Assembly (NCBI GenBank): GCA_029721435.1
Contig: CM056586.1
Location: 73,490,607-73,554,606, forward strand
DNA length: 64,000 bases
Direction of reading: 5' to 3'
From: Gymnothorax reevesii
Lineage: Eukaryota; Chordata; Actinopteri; Anguilliformes; Muraenidae
The position numbers and the translations under genes were made by a program. Shown here in pieces: positions 1-10,230 of this stretch. Position 1 is the first letter of the stretch. The number at the start of each line of letters is the position of its first letter. Under the pieces are notes generated by a model. It had not been told where the DNA came from. It did not search any database and saw only the letters and a list, made by a program, of their open reading frames with translations.

Positions 1-520
1 CATGATGCAAAACTTGAGAACATAATGGGCAACTTGTTTCCTGATGAGTAGGTTTTTTTTTTTAATAATATTTTTTTGGGAATTTTTTCCCTTTATTTGA
101 CAGACACACAGCGCAGACAGACAGGAAAGCTGGGGAGAAGAATGGGAGAAGACACGCAGCAAACGACCCAGGCCGGACCCCAACCCAGGCCGGACCCAAA
201 CCCAGGTCGCCGGGGGAAGGACACAGTCCCCACGGCACACGCGCCCAGAGCAACGAGCCACCTGGGCGCCCTGATGTGTTGTATTTGCCTCCATGGAAAA
301 ATGCCCTGGTAAAAATACTCGATGAGTTTAACTGGGTTTATGCATTTCCAACCTGGAGCCAGAATACCCAGTATGACTGCACACAGCCCAGGTAATTTGC
401 GCAACCATAAGTGTGTAACCCTCACTTTACACCTGTTATGAGTCTGACAGCCTTGGGCCAGGTTTCATTTACATACGAGGCAACACCCCCCCCCCCCCCC
501 ACAAATGCAGCCCACAACAC
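1..520. other. Unrecognised left-edge DNA with C15 tract
   Basis: No gene is supported here. Visible structure is limited to a 17-bp unit (GGCCGGACCCCAACCCA-like) repeated twice near 171-205 within GC-rich DNA, and an uninterrupted run of 15 C at 486-500. The short open frames on both strands have no recognisable motif and overlap each other, so I treat them as chance. Confidence 0.5.
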
Positions 521-660
521 TAAAATTATTGCCTAGAATCCATAAATATCAAGTACTGGTCGCTCCCAACGGTCACTCACTGGTGTGTCTGGCTAGTGTT
601 TGACTTTCAAATATTTGCACAAAATCCATGCAAGATCCGTGATTGGCTCTCAGTCGGAAG
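521..660 (+). repeat. Left copy of an inverted repeat pair (partner 11386-11473)
   Basis: About 80 bases from 521 match, in reverse complement, the sequence at 11386-11473. Shared blocks include TTGCCT(A/G)GAATCCAT, ATATCAAG and CTGGTCGCTCC. Similarity then fades, with a shared GATTGG block further in. The two copies point toward each other across the 1485 and 4756 elements, so they could be terminal repeats of an older transposon into which both inserted, or two independent copies of one interspersed repeat. No target duplication was found at the outer ends. Confidence 0.5.
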
Positions 661-1029
661 GGTGCCCCGCCCCCCTTGCAGCGGGTCCTGAATGAATTGA
701 TTCCGATGGGGAGAAGTGAACGTGAGCTCAGATTATCACTGATTATTTTGCCCCTGTGTCACAGAATTAAATACTGGACTTATTTTTCACAGGCCACATA
801 CTGTATCTTCCAAACATTCTGGTGCTGCAACGGCATTTTTAAGACCAACAGATCAGGAGAAAATGAACATTGTTCGGGACCTGTGTCTCTCTCAGCAGCG
901 CTCACGTAACATCTGGCAGTACAGAACTACAGCATGGACTGCGGCAAACTGCGAATTAAACTTTCAAACTGAAATAATGCTTGTGTTCATATGTTCAGTC
1001 ATACAGTTATTGCCATCAATGTTTAATAA
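661..1029. other. Interior of the possible older element, nothing recognised
   Basis: No gene, RNA or named repeat was recognised. Short open frames are present but carry no motif. Confidence 0.4.
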
Positions 1030-1240
1030 TTTTTATGGGGAAAAGGAATATATTTGATCGCTATGATCTCGTACTGGATTGATATCAGATATTGAACAAG
1101 AGGGGAAAAGCAGCAAGATAAGCGTTGGCCATCCATGTTAAAAATACCGAAACGTTGTGCAGTAACAGGTTGCAATAGTAGGAACAAGCTATCAATCTTC
1201 TCTTTTCCGCAGAAAGTAGACAGGCAAGCAATTAATTAAC
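1030..1240 (+). pseudogene. THAP-type zinc-finger remnant of a DNA transposon
   Basis: Reading 1141-1237 in frame gives a peptide with RCAVTGCNSRNKLSIFSFP followed by a stop. The Cys-X4-Cys spacing and the following Phe-Pro resemble the start of a THAP (C2CH) DNA-binding domain; the downstream Cys/His pair is missing. Flanking DNA from about 1030 is similar to 31745-31930 in this window, including GCTATGATCTCGTACTG and TAGGAACA(A/C)GCTATC, which marks it as a repeat rather than a host exon. THAP domains occur in P, Kolobok and ISL2EU transposases; I cannot say which family this is. Confidence 0.5.
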
Positions 1241-1480
1241 AACTGTTGTATTATATACCAGCTTCTTAGGCTTAATCTAGCTGATGCAATCATGCCCTTC
1301 AAGCTATAGCTAATGCCAATTTCAATGAAATACGTTACGTAATTTGAGTATTATTTAATTTAGTCTTTATACCGAGGAATCCCAATGAAATAAACAAAAT
1401 GCAGATATGGCCAAACATTATCCTGTTAAAAACCTAACAACCACTCCAAGAGTAAACGCAAGCAAGCCACAATCTAATTT
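1241..1480. other. Unrecognised AT-rich DNA
   Basis: Nothing recognised between the THAP remnant and the TTAA target site of the next element. Confidence 0.4.
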
Positions 1481-2223
1481 TTAAAGGGGACCCAACATGC
1501 TATTTTTCCAAGTTTATTTTTGGGTCTTTGATTCCCCTAGAGTACTCCTGATCGCGCAAAGTAAAAAAAGGGTACTTATTTCGCTTGTACAGCCATCCTC
1601 AAAAAACCTCATTTGTAGTCCATAGTAGTCTCTGCCTGAAACGCCTCAATGGGGTGGCTCTTCCGCTATGGCCCCCACTCCCCATGTGCCCACTTTCTTC
1701 TGAATGGCCAGCTCTGTGGAGGGCGGATCTAGGCGGGACGATGCAGTGTTACAGTGAAACGTGAGACGTGTCTGCCAACTGAGCTAAGGAATTAGTGGAG
1801 GATGCAGTGCGAAAGTCTGGCAGCTCCAGCATGAATTTGCTATTGGCTACAATTTGCTACGGCAACAGTTGGTAAGTACTGCGGTTTTACTACTCCTTGC
1901 TAGGATGCAGAGGAAGCTTGAATCCACCCCGTATAGACACATTTGTTGAACGGGTCAACATGCCCAAGTGTAGACCGGAGACCGTAGAAATCTGGTGGGT
2001 CTGAGTTTACAGGGAAAGATGGACAGTGAGGAGCAGCTAAAAATGGACCAACAGCTTATGGACTGCTTCAGTGTGTATTAGGACCTGCTAGCGTGGAGAA
2101 ACGAACAGCTTCCGCGCTGGTATATGACGGAGGGGCGAAAGCTCCAAGCAAAACGGCCTTTTCGGTAATGGTTTACTTATTGCTGCGGAATGACCATCTT
2201 TTCTTCGCGGAAAATGGGCTCGT

Positions 2224-3560
2224 TATGGATAGTGTGGGAGAGCTAGACAGAGCTCCGGTAATATCATGAACATAATACAGGCTTTACAGGCTGTAAGTTC
2301 CATCTGCTTGAACCGTTGCTAGTGAATTGATCACTTTTACAGGAAAGAATTTAATAGTCAATCGATGGTAATGCAGCGTTTGTTATACTGAACACGTTAG
2401 CCTGGGCGCTTCCCCATTGCTTTCACCGGTAGTATCCGATAGCTTGCCCAGCCACTGGAGATTTATCAGGCTTGCCCCGGTCATGGATAAGTGAAGTGAT
2501 CATTTCATAAGCACCCAAAAACGTATCCCAAGCTCTGCAAAATCTACGTCTTGTCTAACTGCAGCCCAACTCAGCAGACACATACAGCATTTCTCCGGTT
2601 AGCTTCAACTGTAGTGGCTGCAATCATGCAACGTTATGATGAAACTGCCACATTGATGCTTACCGAAGTAACACAAGCATACCGATCATAATTGCTGCAT
2701 ATAAGTTAACCAGGAGCATTTTTAATTAGCAGAGCACGCAAACTAACATGCAGTGGCTGATAAGCGGTCATAACTTTGAATGTAATCTGTCGCGCGAAAA
2801 ATTAGTTTGTGTCCGGTGTGAAAGCTGCTTAACGTGCCTATAACACCTGTATTCGCATTTTTGCATTGACTTTGAATGTAGCTAATCTGTCGCGCGAAAA
2901 ATTCGTTTCGCGTCCGGTGTGACGGCTGCTTGACGTGTATTTGCATCTTTGCATTGACTTTGAATGTAGGCTAATCTATCCTGCGAAAAATTTGTTTCGT
3001 GTCTTATGTGAAAGCAGCTTTATGGATAGTACACGACAGCTAGAGAGAGCTTGGTTATGTTATGAACATAATACAGGTTTTTCCAGACCGTAAGTTCTGT
3101 TAGCGCAGACAAGTTTCTTATGTGGAGCTAGCAAATTGATCGCTTCTACAGGAAAGAATTATCTATTTAATCTCCGCCTTTTTCGGCTTTTTATTTACCA
3201 CAACAATTTCTAAAGGGCGATGAAATTATGTCAAGGTAGTGCTGAGAAATCATTTGTAAACGGGCAGCGCTTCTTCGTTTCGCATTGCTTTCATGATAGC
3301 ACCAGAGAGCTTGCTCGGACATTTGTGAAGTATCCGGCTGATCCCAGTCTTGGATAAGTGAAGCGATCACTAACTGTAGTGGCTACAATCGGACAAAGTT
3401 ATGATGAAACTGCCACATTGATGCTGACCGAAGTAACACAAGCATACCAATCAGAATTACTGCATATACGTTAACGCACACTGACATGCAGTAGCTGGTA
3501 ACCGAGCGGTCATAACCACGGAGACAAACCCTTGCAATACAGGTTTTATAGACAGCAAGT
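2224..3560 (+). repeat. Diverged tandem duplication, period about 760-800 bp
   Basis: TATGGATAGT followed by AGCTAGA(C/G)AGAGCT occurs at 2224 and again at 3021. GAACATAATACAGG, AATTGATC and ACAGGAAAGAATT follow in both copies. The block containing GATGAAACTGCCACATTGATGCT occurs near 2639 and 3403, followed in each by GTAACACAAGCATACC. A third copy may begin near 3539. Spacing varies from 764 to 797, so the copies have drifted by indels. Confidence 0.65.
2760..3022 (+). repeat. Three tandem copies of an about 90-bp transposon-end-like unit
   Basis: The unit holds GACTTTGAATGTA, AATCTGTCGCGCGAAAAATT, a CGTCCGGTGTGA-like block and GCTGCTT. Copies start near 2760, 2868 and 2955, the third being the most diverged. 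The same module occurs in opposed orientations at 30862-30925 and 31668-31726, where it appears to form terminal inverted repeats. A transposon end has therefore been tandemly amplified here. Confidence 0.6.
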
Positions 3561-4755
3561 GCTGTTACTGGGAACAGTTGTACCCAGCATCCCAATTACA
3601 AACAAGTATTAAAAGTTAGCTTCAAATGAGGTTTATATTCATACACCTTCTGTAGAATTTCCCGATATCACTCTTGCATAATTAGGACACAAACATTAGC
3701 TACAGTAACTTAGCTACGTTAGCTGCTGTGCTATAGCCACAATCAACTAACTATCACGTCAGATTGGTTTATGCAGTAAAAGCAACTTATATCTTCTGTG
3801 TCTGTGAGTCACAGACAGTTGCGACCAATATAGGCTTTATCTTCTGATATTTTACAAAGCCTGCATTTGAGGCCAGTTGTTAGTGCTAACTATCGCTAGC
3901 GGTCCTGCTAGCCACCCGTAACACGTTAGCTTCACTTACATTATTTGCTGTTATATGGTTACTTACAGCTTGTGGCTCAGAGCGCTTGATCGATGCAACT
4001 GCTTCAGGTTTGAGAAGCAGCTGAAATGCTTATCCTGTGTCGAATGATCCTTTAATGACAAAGCTGTCTTTGGTGAAATGCTGAGCACAAACAGCAAACG
4101 TTCCCTTTGGATGTGGCTGTTTGCTGCCAGCAAACCAAAAAAACTACCCACTGATTTCTGGTGGCGTCGTCTTTTGGAATAGAAATATTTGGGTTTTTTT
4201 TCGCGTCCAAAAGTAAACGGACAAGTAGCTTTGGGAGAGATACTGAAAAAACTGCACCTCAAATGATCTGCGGTTCTTCTTTTGTATTTCCAAAAGTGTA
4301 GACGCTACTAAGGTATAGTATGATCTTCTGTCGTTAGTGCCTGCTAGAATAGTTTCCAGTGTGGGCAGGTCCAGCGCAGTAGTTGGCTCTGGCTAGGTCT
4401 GTACTAATTGGACAGCACAACCTGATGTCAGGTTTTACCCAGATCTCGTGAAGATCACGGGAGGAGCTGTTCAGAGAGGAAATCACGCTCTCGAAATTAC
4501 GTTCTTGGATTACGGCAAAATCCCTGTATCTTATGTTTAGAAACTTTTCAGAGGTTCAGCATGGACAACCAACATTATAACATTACTAATATGTATTAAA
4601 AGAAGGATCAGCATGTTAGGTCCCCTTTAAACTCATGTCAAATAACATTCGTGAATGCCGTGGCTGGCCAGCTAACTCGTATTTGTAATGCTGAGTGCAG
4701 CCTTTAGTTGTGTTGTAAAATGCCTGATGTAACAAAGTAAAAGGAAATATAGACG

Positions 4756-5251
4756 TGTTATGGCCCCAATTTGTTTTTACATTTATAACACAACAGCAAC
4801 AGCAAGGGATGACAAACACAGTTTTAACAACTAAAACAAATTTAATTTTTAACAAAGACAAAGACTAATAACAACCTACAACTAAAGACCAAGATTGATA
4901 AATAAGAAAAAACAGAAATAATTACAGTCCCTTTTTGGTGGGGTGGCTTGGTGATGTCCTGGATGAAGAAAATGCTCAAACACATGCAAAGAAATCCACA
5001 AAAGAAACGTCACAGGTCTTGAACAGAATGGCAGGTCTGGTCAACTTCTTGCAATTTCTCCTTCTACTTTACTGTCTCAACTCTTTTCCTTATATACTCT
5101 TTTGCAGACCCCACCCACATTTAGACCTCTTTTTTTTAACTTTCTGAGACTTGCCCCAGACATGTCCAGGACATGTCTATACATGACTCCAGTCTGAGCT
5201 TAACAAAAAAAAGGTAAATACTGCCATCTAGTGGCCTATATTCACATTACA
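4756..5251 (-). repeat. 3' LTR of the GMR1-type element
   Basis: 496 bp, TGTTATGG...CATTACA as read on the plus strand. Against the other LTR I see GTTTTTAC versus GTTATTAC, AACAAATTT versus AACACATTT, and one T fewer in a T-run, giving about 99.6% identity by eye. On the element's own strand ATTAAA lies within the LTR and could serve as a polyadenylation signal. Confidence 0.93.
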
Positions 5252-5262
5252 CCTCCATTCCA
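5252..5262 (-). promoter_or_regulatory. Polypurine tract of the GMR1-type element
   Basis: Directly next to the 3' LTR, the minus strand reads TGGAATGGAGG, a purine-rich stretch in the position where plus-strand DNA synthesis is primed in LTR retrotransposons. Its purine run is short (AATGGAGG broken by one T), so its exact limits are uncertain. Confidence 0.6.
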
Positions 5263-5378
5263 AAAGGGAAAAATTTTGACTCATAAAGGCAAAATTTTTC
5301 TTTTCAATACAAAATGGTTAAGTGAACACTTGTCTATATATACATATCATACAATATTCAAACACATGATATACACAT

Positions 5379-8003
5379 TCAAACACGGGATAAGCAATCA
5401 GCAATTACATTGTCTGTTCCCTTCACATGCTTAATTTCCAGGTCAAACTCCTGTAAAATCAAACTCCAATTCAACAATCTCCGATTCTTGTTTTTCATCT
5501 TACTCAAAAACATTAACGGATTGTGGTCAGTGTACACAATCATTGGCTTTTGTCCTGTACAAACATAAACCTCAAAGTGTTGTAAAGAAAGGACCAGAGC
5601 CAACAGTTCCTTCTCTATTGTGGAATAGTTCCTTTGGTGGCGATTGAACTTCCTGGAGAAGTATGCCACGGGATGCTCAATGTCATCAGAGTCACTTCTC
5701 TGTAGGAGCACAGATCCACAAGCTTGGTCGCTAGCATCGACCGCGATGGAGAACGGTTTGTTGAAGTCAGGAGATTTGAGCACGGGGAAGTGACACAGCA
5801 GAGACTTCAGGTGATTGAAGGCTCTCTGGCATGCATCATCCCAGGTGAACTTTACGCCTTTCTTCAGTTGGTTAGTTAGACTGAGAGCAATCTCAGCAAA
5901 GTTCTTGCAGAACTTGCGGTAGTACCCGATCATTCCAAGGAAGCGGCGCAAAGCTTTTTTGTTGTCAGGAACTGGAAAGTCCATGATGGCTTGGACTTTA
6001 GCATTTATGGGTGCCACCTTACCCTGGCCTATGACGTAGCCAAGATAGGTGACAGTAGCACAACCAAAGTCACTCTTGTTCAGGTTAACAGTCAGGTTAG
6101 CCTGGGTCAGGCGCTGGAACAACGTCTCTACATCTTTTAGATGTTCTTCCCAGGAGTCACTCCAAGTGATCAGGTCATCGATGTACGCACCCGTGTGTGA
6201 CGATCCGGCGATTGTAGACTGTATCATCCTTTGGAACGTGGCTGGGGCATTTTTCATGCCAAAGGGTAGGACTTCATACTGGTACAATCCAGATGGTGTG
6301 GCAAAAGCAGAGATGCTCTTGGCCCTCTCAGTTAAAGGCACACACCAATAACCCTTCAATAAATCAATCTTGGTCAGAAACTTTGCTTGCCCTACACTAT
6401 CAATACAATCATCAATCCTAGGTATTGGAAACACATCAGTTCTAGTTACAGCATTGACTTTGCGATAATCTGTACAGAATCTAGTACTTCCATCAGGTTT
6501 TGGAACTCGCACACAGGGTGAACTCCAATCGGAGTTGGAGGGTCTGATAATATCATGTTTTAACATGTACTCAACCTCTTTCTCAGCAATCTTTCTCTTT
6601 TCAGGATTCATTCGGAATGGATGCTGTTTTATTGGTTTGGCATCACCAACATCTACATCATGAGAGGCTATAGTAACTCTCTTTGGAACATCAGGAAATA
6701 AATCCTCATATTTCTTGATCAACCTTTCAAACTGATCTCTCTGTGAGGGTTCTAAGTGCTGGAGTTTTACATCAAGATTTTGCAACACTTCAGTGTTTGA
6801 TAATTTACATGAAAGAACTTCAGCTTTAATTCTTGGTTCATCATCTTGAAACTCCCCCTCATCTTCACACGTTTCGACCATTGGAGAATCTGAAGTGACA
6901 GCTGCAACCCTAGCATTTCTGTCATGATAAGGCTTTAGCATGTTAATATGACACAATTGTTTTGGTTTTCTCCTATCTGGAGTCTTCACAATGTAATTGA
7001 GATCATTGAGTTTTGTCAGAATTTCATAAGGACCATGAAATCTAGCCTGCAATGGATTGGACTGCAAGGGAAACAACACAAGGACCTTTTCTCCTGGTTT
7101 AAACTCCCGGCTTCTAGCCTTATGATCATACCAAGTTTTCATTTTTCCCTGACTTGATTTCAAGTTCTCTTTGGCAAGGTCACAAGCTGCACGCAATCTT
7201 TCCTTGAACTTGCTAACATAGTCTAACAGACTGATTTGCGGCTCTTCCTCTTGCCATTGTTCACTCAATAATAGCAAAGGTCCTCTCACTTCATGACCAA
7301 ACACTAGCTCAAATGGACTGAATCCAGAAGACTCCTGCACTGCTTCTCTAGCTGCAAACAACAGCAAATGAACCCCTTCATCCCAGTCTTTCTCATGGTC
7401 ATAACAATAAGTCCTCATCATTGTCTTGAGAGTGGAATGAAACCGCTCTAAGGCACCCTGACTTTCTGGATGATAGGCACTAGAAAGAATCTGTTTTGCA
7501 CCTAGTTCATACACAACCTGCTGAAACAATCCTGAAGTGAAATTGCTACCTTGGTCTGACTGAATTTCCCTGGGAAGACCAAACAACGTGAAGAACTTTA
7601 TCAAAGCCTTCGAGATTGCAGTTGCCTTGATGTTACGTAGAGGTATGGCTTCGGGGAATCTGGTAGATGCACACATGATTGTCAACAAGTACTGATTTCC
7701 AGATCTAGTCTTGGGTAATGGACCAACGCAATCAACAATGACCCTAGAGAATGGCTCCCCAAATGCTGGGATAGGCTGCAATGGAGCTACAGGTGGGTCT
7801 AACTGGTGTTTTCCAACTACCTGACAAGTGTGACAGGTTTTGCAAAAGTTGGAAACGTCTTTCCGAAGCCCAGGCCAAAAGAAGTGTTTCATGATCTTAT
7901 CAACAGTCTTGTTAACACCAAGATGACCTCCTAAAGGTAAACTATGAGCCATTGTTAAGATCTCATTCCTATAGACCTTCGGAACAACAATTTGCCTGAC
8001 CAC
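5379..8003 (-). CDS. Pol ORF: integrase followed by reverse transcriptase and RNase H
   Basis: The frame is open for 874 codons. Order: zinc-binding region with His20/His27 and Cys57/Cys60; integrase core with Asp91, Asp150 and Glu186 (DD35E spacing); a linker; reverse transcriptase with LPFGMKNAPATFQ and the active-site motif YIDD near residue 605; and RNase H with conserved acidic positions in AVDAS, IEKEL and YTDHNPL, ending CLSRV. The integrase makes the staggered cut and strand transfer; RT and RNase H make the DNA copy. The first codon at 8003 is GTG and the frame is closed by TGA about nine codons upstream, so it has no credible start of its own. It is in the -1 frame relative to Gag. 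All catalytic residues I looked for are present. Confidence 0.93.
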   Translation of the reverse strand: MVRQIVVPKVYRNEILTMAHSLPLGGHLGVNKTVDKIMKHFFWPGLRKDVSNFCKTCHTCQVVGKHQLDPPVAPLQPIPAFGEPFSRVIVDCVGPLPKTRSGNQYLLTIMCASTRFPEAIPLRNIKATAISKALIKFFTLFGLPREIQSDQGSNFTSGLFQQVVYELGAKQILSSAYHPESQGALERFHSTLKTMMRTYCYDHEKDWDEGVHLLLFAAREAVQESSGFSPFELVFGHEVRGPLLLLSEQWQEEEPQISLLDYVSKFKERLRAACDLAKENLKSSQGKMKTWYDHKARSREFKPGEKVLVLFPLQSNPLQARFHGPYEILTKLNDLNYIVKTPDRRKPKQLCHINMLKPYHDRNARVAAVTSDSPMVETCEDEGEFQDDEPRIKAEVLSCKLSNTEVLQNLDVKLQHLEPSQRDQFERLIKKYEDLFPDVPKRVTIASHDVDVGDAKPIKQHPFRMNPEKRKIAEKEVEYMLKHDIIRPSNSDWSSPCVRVPKPDGSTRFCTDYRKVNAVTRTDVFPIPRIDDCIDSVGQAKFLTKIDLLKGYWCVPLTERAKSISAFATPSGLYQYEVLPFGMKNAPATFQRMIQSTIAGSSHTGAYIDDLITWSDSWEEHLKDVETLFQRLTQANLTVNLNKSDFGCATVTYLGYVIGQGKVAPINAKVQAIMDFPVPDNKKALRRFLGMIGYYRKFCKNFAEIALSLTNQLKKGVKFTWDDACQRAFNHLKSLLCHFPVLKSPDFNKPFSIAVDASDQACGSVLLQRSDSDDIEHPVAYFSRKFNRHQRNYSTIEKELLALVLSLQHFEVYVCTGQKPMIVYTDHNPLMFLSKMKNKNRRLLNWSLILQEFDLEIKHVKGTDNVIADCLSRV

Positions 8004-10150
8004 TGCCCAATCTGCATTGGCATGATATCAGGAGGGCGCCACTTCCGCATCAACACACCATCCTTGAGATAATACCCAACTGGAACTGCATCTATTTCTT
8101 TTTCTGGAAGGGCTCTCCTCTTTAGTACACCAATTTCAGGATCATTAGTTTGCTCCTCAATCAACCGCTTTCTGGACAGAGACAAGTCTCCAGACACATC
8201 AGAATCACCAGACCCATCCGGCTGGCTGAATAGAGAACTGATAAAAGTATCTGATAAGTCCTCAAACGGAGAAACCATAGTAGGCCAATCAGAGTCATGA
8301 GGCGAACCACCTGAGTCCTGACTATTCAATGTACTGGACGGCACCACAACATCATCTTCTTTAGCCTTCTTGGCCATAGCACGAGTCACTGCGCAAGAAG
8401 GATACAGAGATGGGTCCTCATCCCCATTTTCAGTGCTCGGCTGTGAAGTAAGATGTACAGGGGGAACTACTTTGCCCCCAGCCAGGTCATTGCCTAGCAA
8501 CAGAGAAACACCCTTTATAGGTAGACTTGACATAAGTCCCACCTTTACCTGTCCTGTAACTAAATCTGACTTCAAGAATATAGAGCGCAGGGGTACAGAT
8601 ACAGTCCTCCCTTCAATACCTTGTACAAGTATGAAATCCCCTGAAGCGGTCTCATCACGTAACTCCAAGGAGTCCATCAACAAAAGTGACTGAGAAGCTC
8701 CGGTATCCCTTAGGATATATATGGGGACAGGAGTAGTATGCTCATTCAGAGCCACAAATCCCTCTGACACAAATGGAAGAAATTCCTCCCTCACAAAGTC
8801 AGCTGTATTAGGCTTTTTAGCCCCACAAGAAGCAGGCAATTTAGCAGATTGGTTATCTACTACAGGGGTTTCTAACCTTGTTTTCACAAAGGCATTTGGT
8901 TTGGTATCCTTTTCTTTTTCTTTCTTAGCTTTAAGGAACCAACAGTTAGTTGTAACATGACCAGATTTCTTGCAATAACTGCAAACTAGACCACTTTTGT
9001 CACTGTCAGCTTTCACACTTTGATCAGACCTGTTACTGGATTTCTGAGCACCATCACCAGATTTGTCTTTGTCTTTGGGTGAAGAATCTTGGGTATCACC
9101 GTAACCCTTTTTCTGAAATTGGGACCATCTATTTTTACTGCTAGACTGAAATTTGGACTTATGAGTGAGAACATATTCATCTGCAAATTTGGCAGCTGAT
9201 TGCAAGTTCAGTGCTTGCTTCTCATTAAGGTAGGTCTTAACATCATCCTTAACACAGTTCTTGAATTCTTCAACTAACACCATCTCTTTTAGTGAGTTGA
9301 AATCATCCTTGACCTCCATAGAAGTACACCAGCGCTCAAAGCAAACCTGCTTTTCATTAGCAAATTCAACATAAGTCTGATTTTCAGATTTCTTCAGACC
9401 TCTGAATTTCTGTCGGTAAGCCTCTGGAACCAACTCATAAGCTCTCAAAATAACCTTTTTGACAACCTCATAATCAGAGGAATCATCTGCAGACAAAGCC
9501 GAATAGGCTTGTTGAGCTTTACCCTTGAGGACAGTTTGCAACATCAGAGGCCAGTGTTCCTTTGGCCACTGGCAACTCTTTGCTACCTTTTCAAAACACT
9601 GGAAATAGTTGTCTACTTCATTTTCAGAAAATGGAGGCACCAGTTTTACCTCCTGACTGGCACAAAATTTATTTTTAGTTTCAATTTTAATTTTTAGTTT
9701 CTCCATTTGGAGTCTTTCTTCTCTATCCAACTTCTCTAATTCAAAATCTCTCTGTCTCTGTCTCTCTCTTTCTGCTCTTTCCTCTTTCTCTCTCTCAAAT
9801 TCTCTTTGTTTTTCTTCTCTTGCTAATTTTTCCAACTCAAACTGCCTTTGTTTTTCTTTTTCTTCCCTTTCAATCTCTAGCATTTTTAATTTAAGTTCCA
9901 TTTCTATATTTGGATTTTCCACTGGAAACTGTTCCAGATCTCCTGGTGCAAACACATTTTCATCAATGTAATATTCAACTATCTCTCTAGCCAGTCTTGC
10001 TTTTCGCATGGCTGGTTTTACCTCTGTCAGCTCCAACTGTCTGCAAATTTCTAGCAGTTCTGTCTTTTTAAAAGACTTCAAAACCCCTACGGTTGGTGAT
10101 GCCAAGAAAACATCCATTGCTGTTGTCAATATATATCTAGGAAAATTCAC
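7955..10150 (-). CDS. Gag-protease ORF with SCAN-like capsid region
   Basis: 731 codons. Starts are possible at 10150 or at the ATG at 10117, after which the peptide reads MDVFLASPTVGVL; I cannot decide between them. Domains: a strongly charged Glu/Arg/Lys coiled coil at about residues 80-165; a capsid-like region at about 175-340 whose second half (RQKFRGLKKS to the EYVLTH segment) resembles the SCAN domain, which is reported to derive from GMR1-like Gag; a CCHC zinc knuckle CSYCKKSGHVTTNC near 388-402; an aspartic protease active site DTGAS near 480. The frame runs on into the start of integrase and ends after GQWSGKLLFRRS, where the frame is lost. It overlaps the Pol ORF by 49 bases. Confidence 0.92.
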   Translation of the reverse strand: MNFPRYILTTAMDVFLASPTVGVLKSFKKTELLEICRQLELTEVKPAMRKARLAREIVEYYIDENVFAPGDLEQFPVENPNIEMELKLKMLEIEREEKEKQRQFELEKLAREEKQREFEREKEERAERERQRQRDFELEKLDREERLQMEKLKIKIETKNKFCASQEVKLVPPFSENEVDNYFQCFEKVAKSCQWPKEHWPLMLQTVLKGKAQQAYSALSADDSSDYEVVKKVILRAYELVPEAYRQKFRGLKKSENQTYVEFANEKQVCFERWCTSMEVKDDFNSLKEMVLVEEFKNCVKDDVKTYLNEKQALNLQSAAKFADEYVLTHKSKFQSSSKNRWSQFQKKGYGDTQDSSPKDKDKSGDGAQKSSNRSDQSVKADSDKSGLVCSYCKKSGHVTTNCWFLKAKKEKEKDTKPNAFVKTRLETPVVDNQSAKLPASCGAKKPNTADFVREEFLPFVSEGFVALNEHTTPVPIYILRDTGASQSLLLMDSLELRDETASGDFILVQGIEGRTVSVPLRSIFLKSDLVTGQVKVGLMSSLPIKGVSLLLGNDLAGGKVVPPVHLTSQPSTENGDEDPSLYPSCAVTRAMAKKAKEDDVVVPSSTLNSQDSGGSPHDSDWPTMVSPFEDLSDTFISSLFSQPDGSGDSDVSGDLSLSRKRLIEEQTNDPEIGVLKRRALPEKEIDAVPVGYYLKDGVLMRKWRPPDIMPMQIGQWSGKLLFRRSIGMRS

Positions 10151-10210
10151 AAAAACAATTTCACAATTTGGAATGTTAGATTTTCAATAAATTACTCACA
10201 CAATGGTCTA

Positions 10211-10230
10211 TCCCGGACCTTGAGCCCCCA
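10211..10230 (-). promoter_or_regulatory. Primer-binding site, tRNA-Pro-like
   Basis: On the element strand, three bases after the 5' LTR, the sequence starts TGGGGGCTC, complementary to a tRNA 3' end GAGCCCCCA. The adjacent plus-strand block TCCCGGAC resembles the T-arm side of tRNA-Pro, but three extra bases (CTT) separate the two blocks. Match to tRNA-Pro is from family knowledge and was not computed. Confidence 0.6.

Larger units (their letters stand above)
1485..4626. mobile_element. TTAA-flanked DNA transposon, about 3.1 kb, no coding capacity seen
   Basis: The ends are inverted repeats: AGGGGACCCAACATGCT at 1485-1501 and, as reverse complement of the right end, AGGGGACCTAACATGCT, one mismatch in 17. 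Each end is directly bordered by TTAA (1481-1484 and 4627-4630), the target duplication of piggyBac and Kolobok superfamilies. No transposase reading frame is recognisable, so it is probably non-autonomous or decayed. The interior holds a diverged tandem duplication with a period of roughly 780 bp and a further set of about 90-bp repeats (separate entries). Superfamily is undecided; the TTAA sites and paired ends are what I see. Confidence 0.65.

Noticed and set aside
2760..3022. Three spaced repeats as a CRISPR array
   Set aside because: The units are diverged and about 90 bp, and the window is clearly vertebrate nuclear DNA.
5379..8003. Pol ORF as an independently translated gene starting at 8003
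   Set aside because: The codon at 8003 is GTG, and the frame is closed just upstream without an ATG. Homology shows that the true integrase start lies in the Gag frame.
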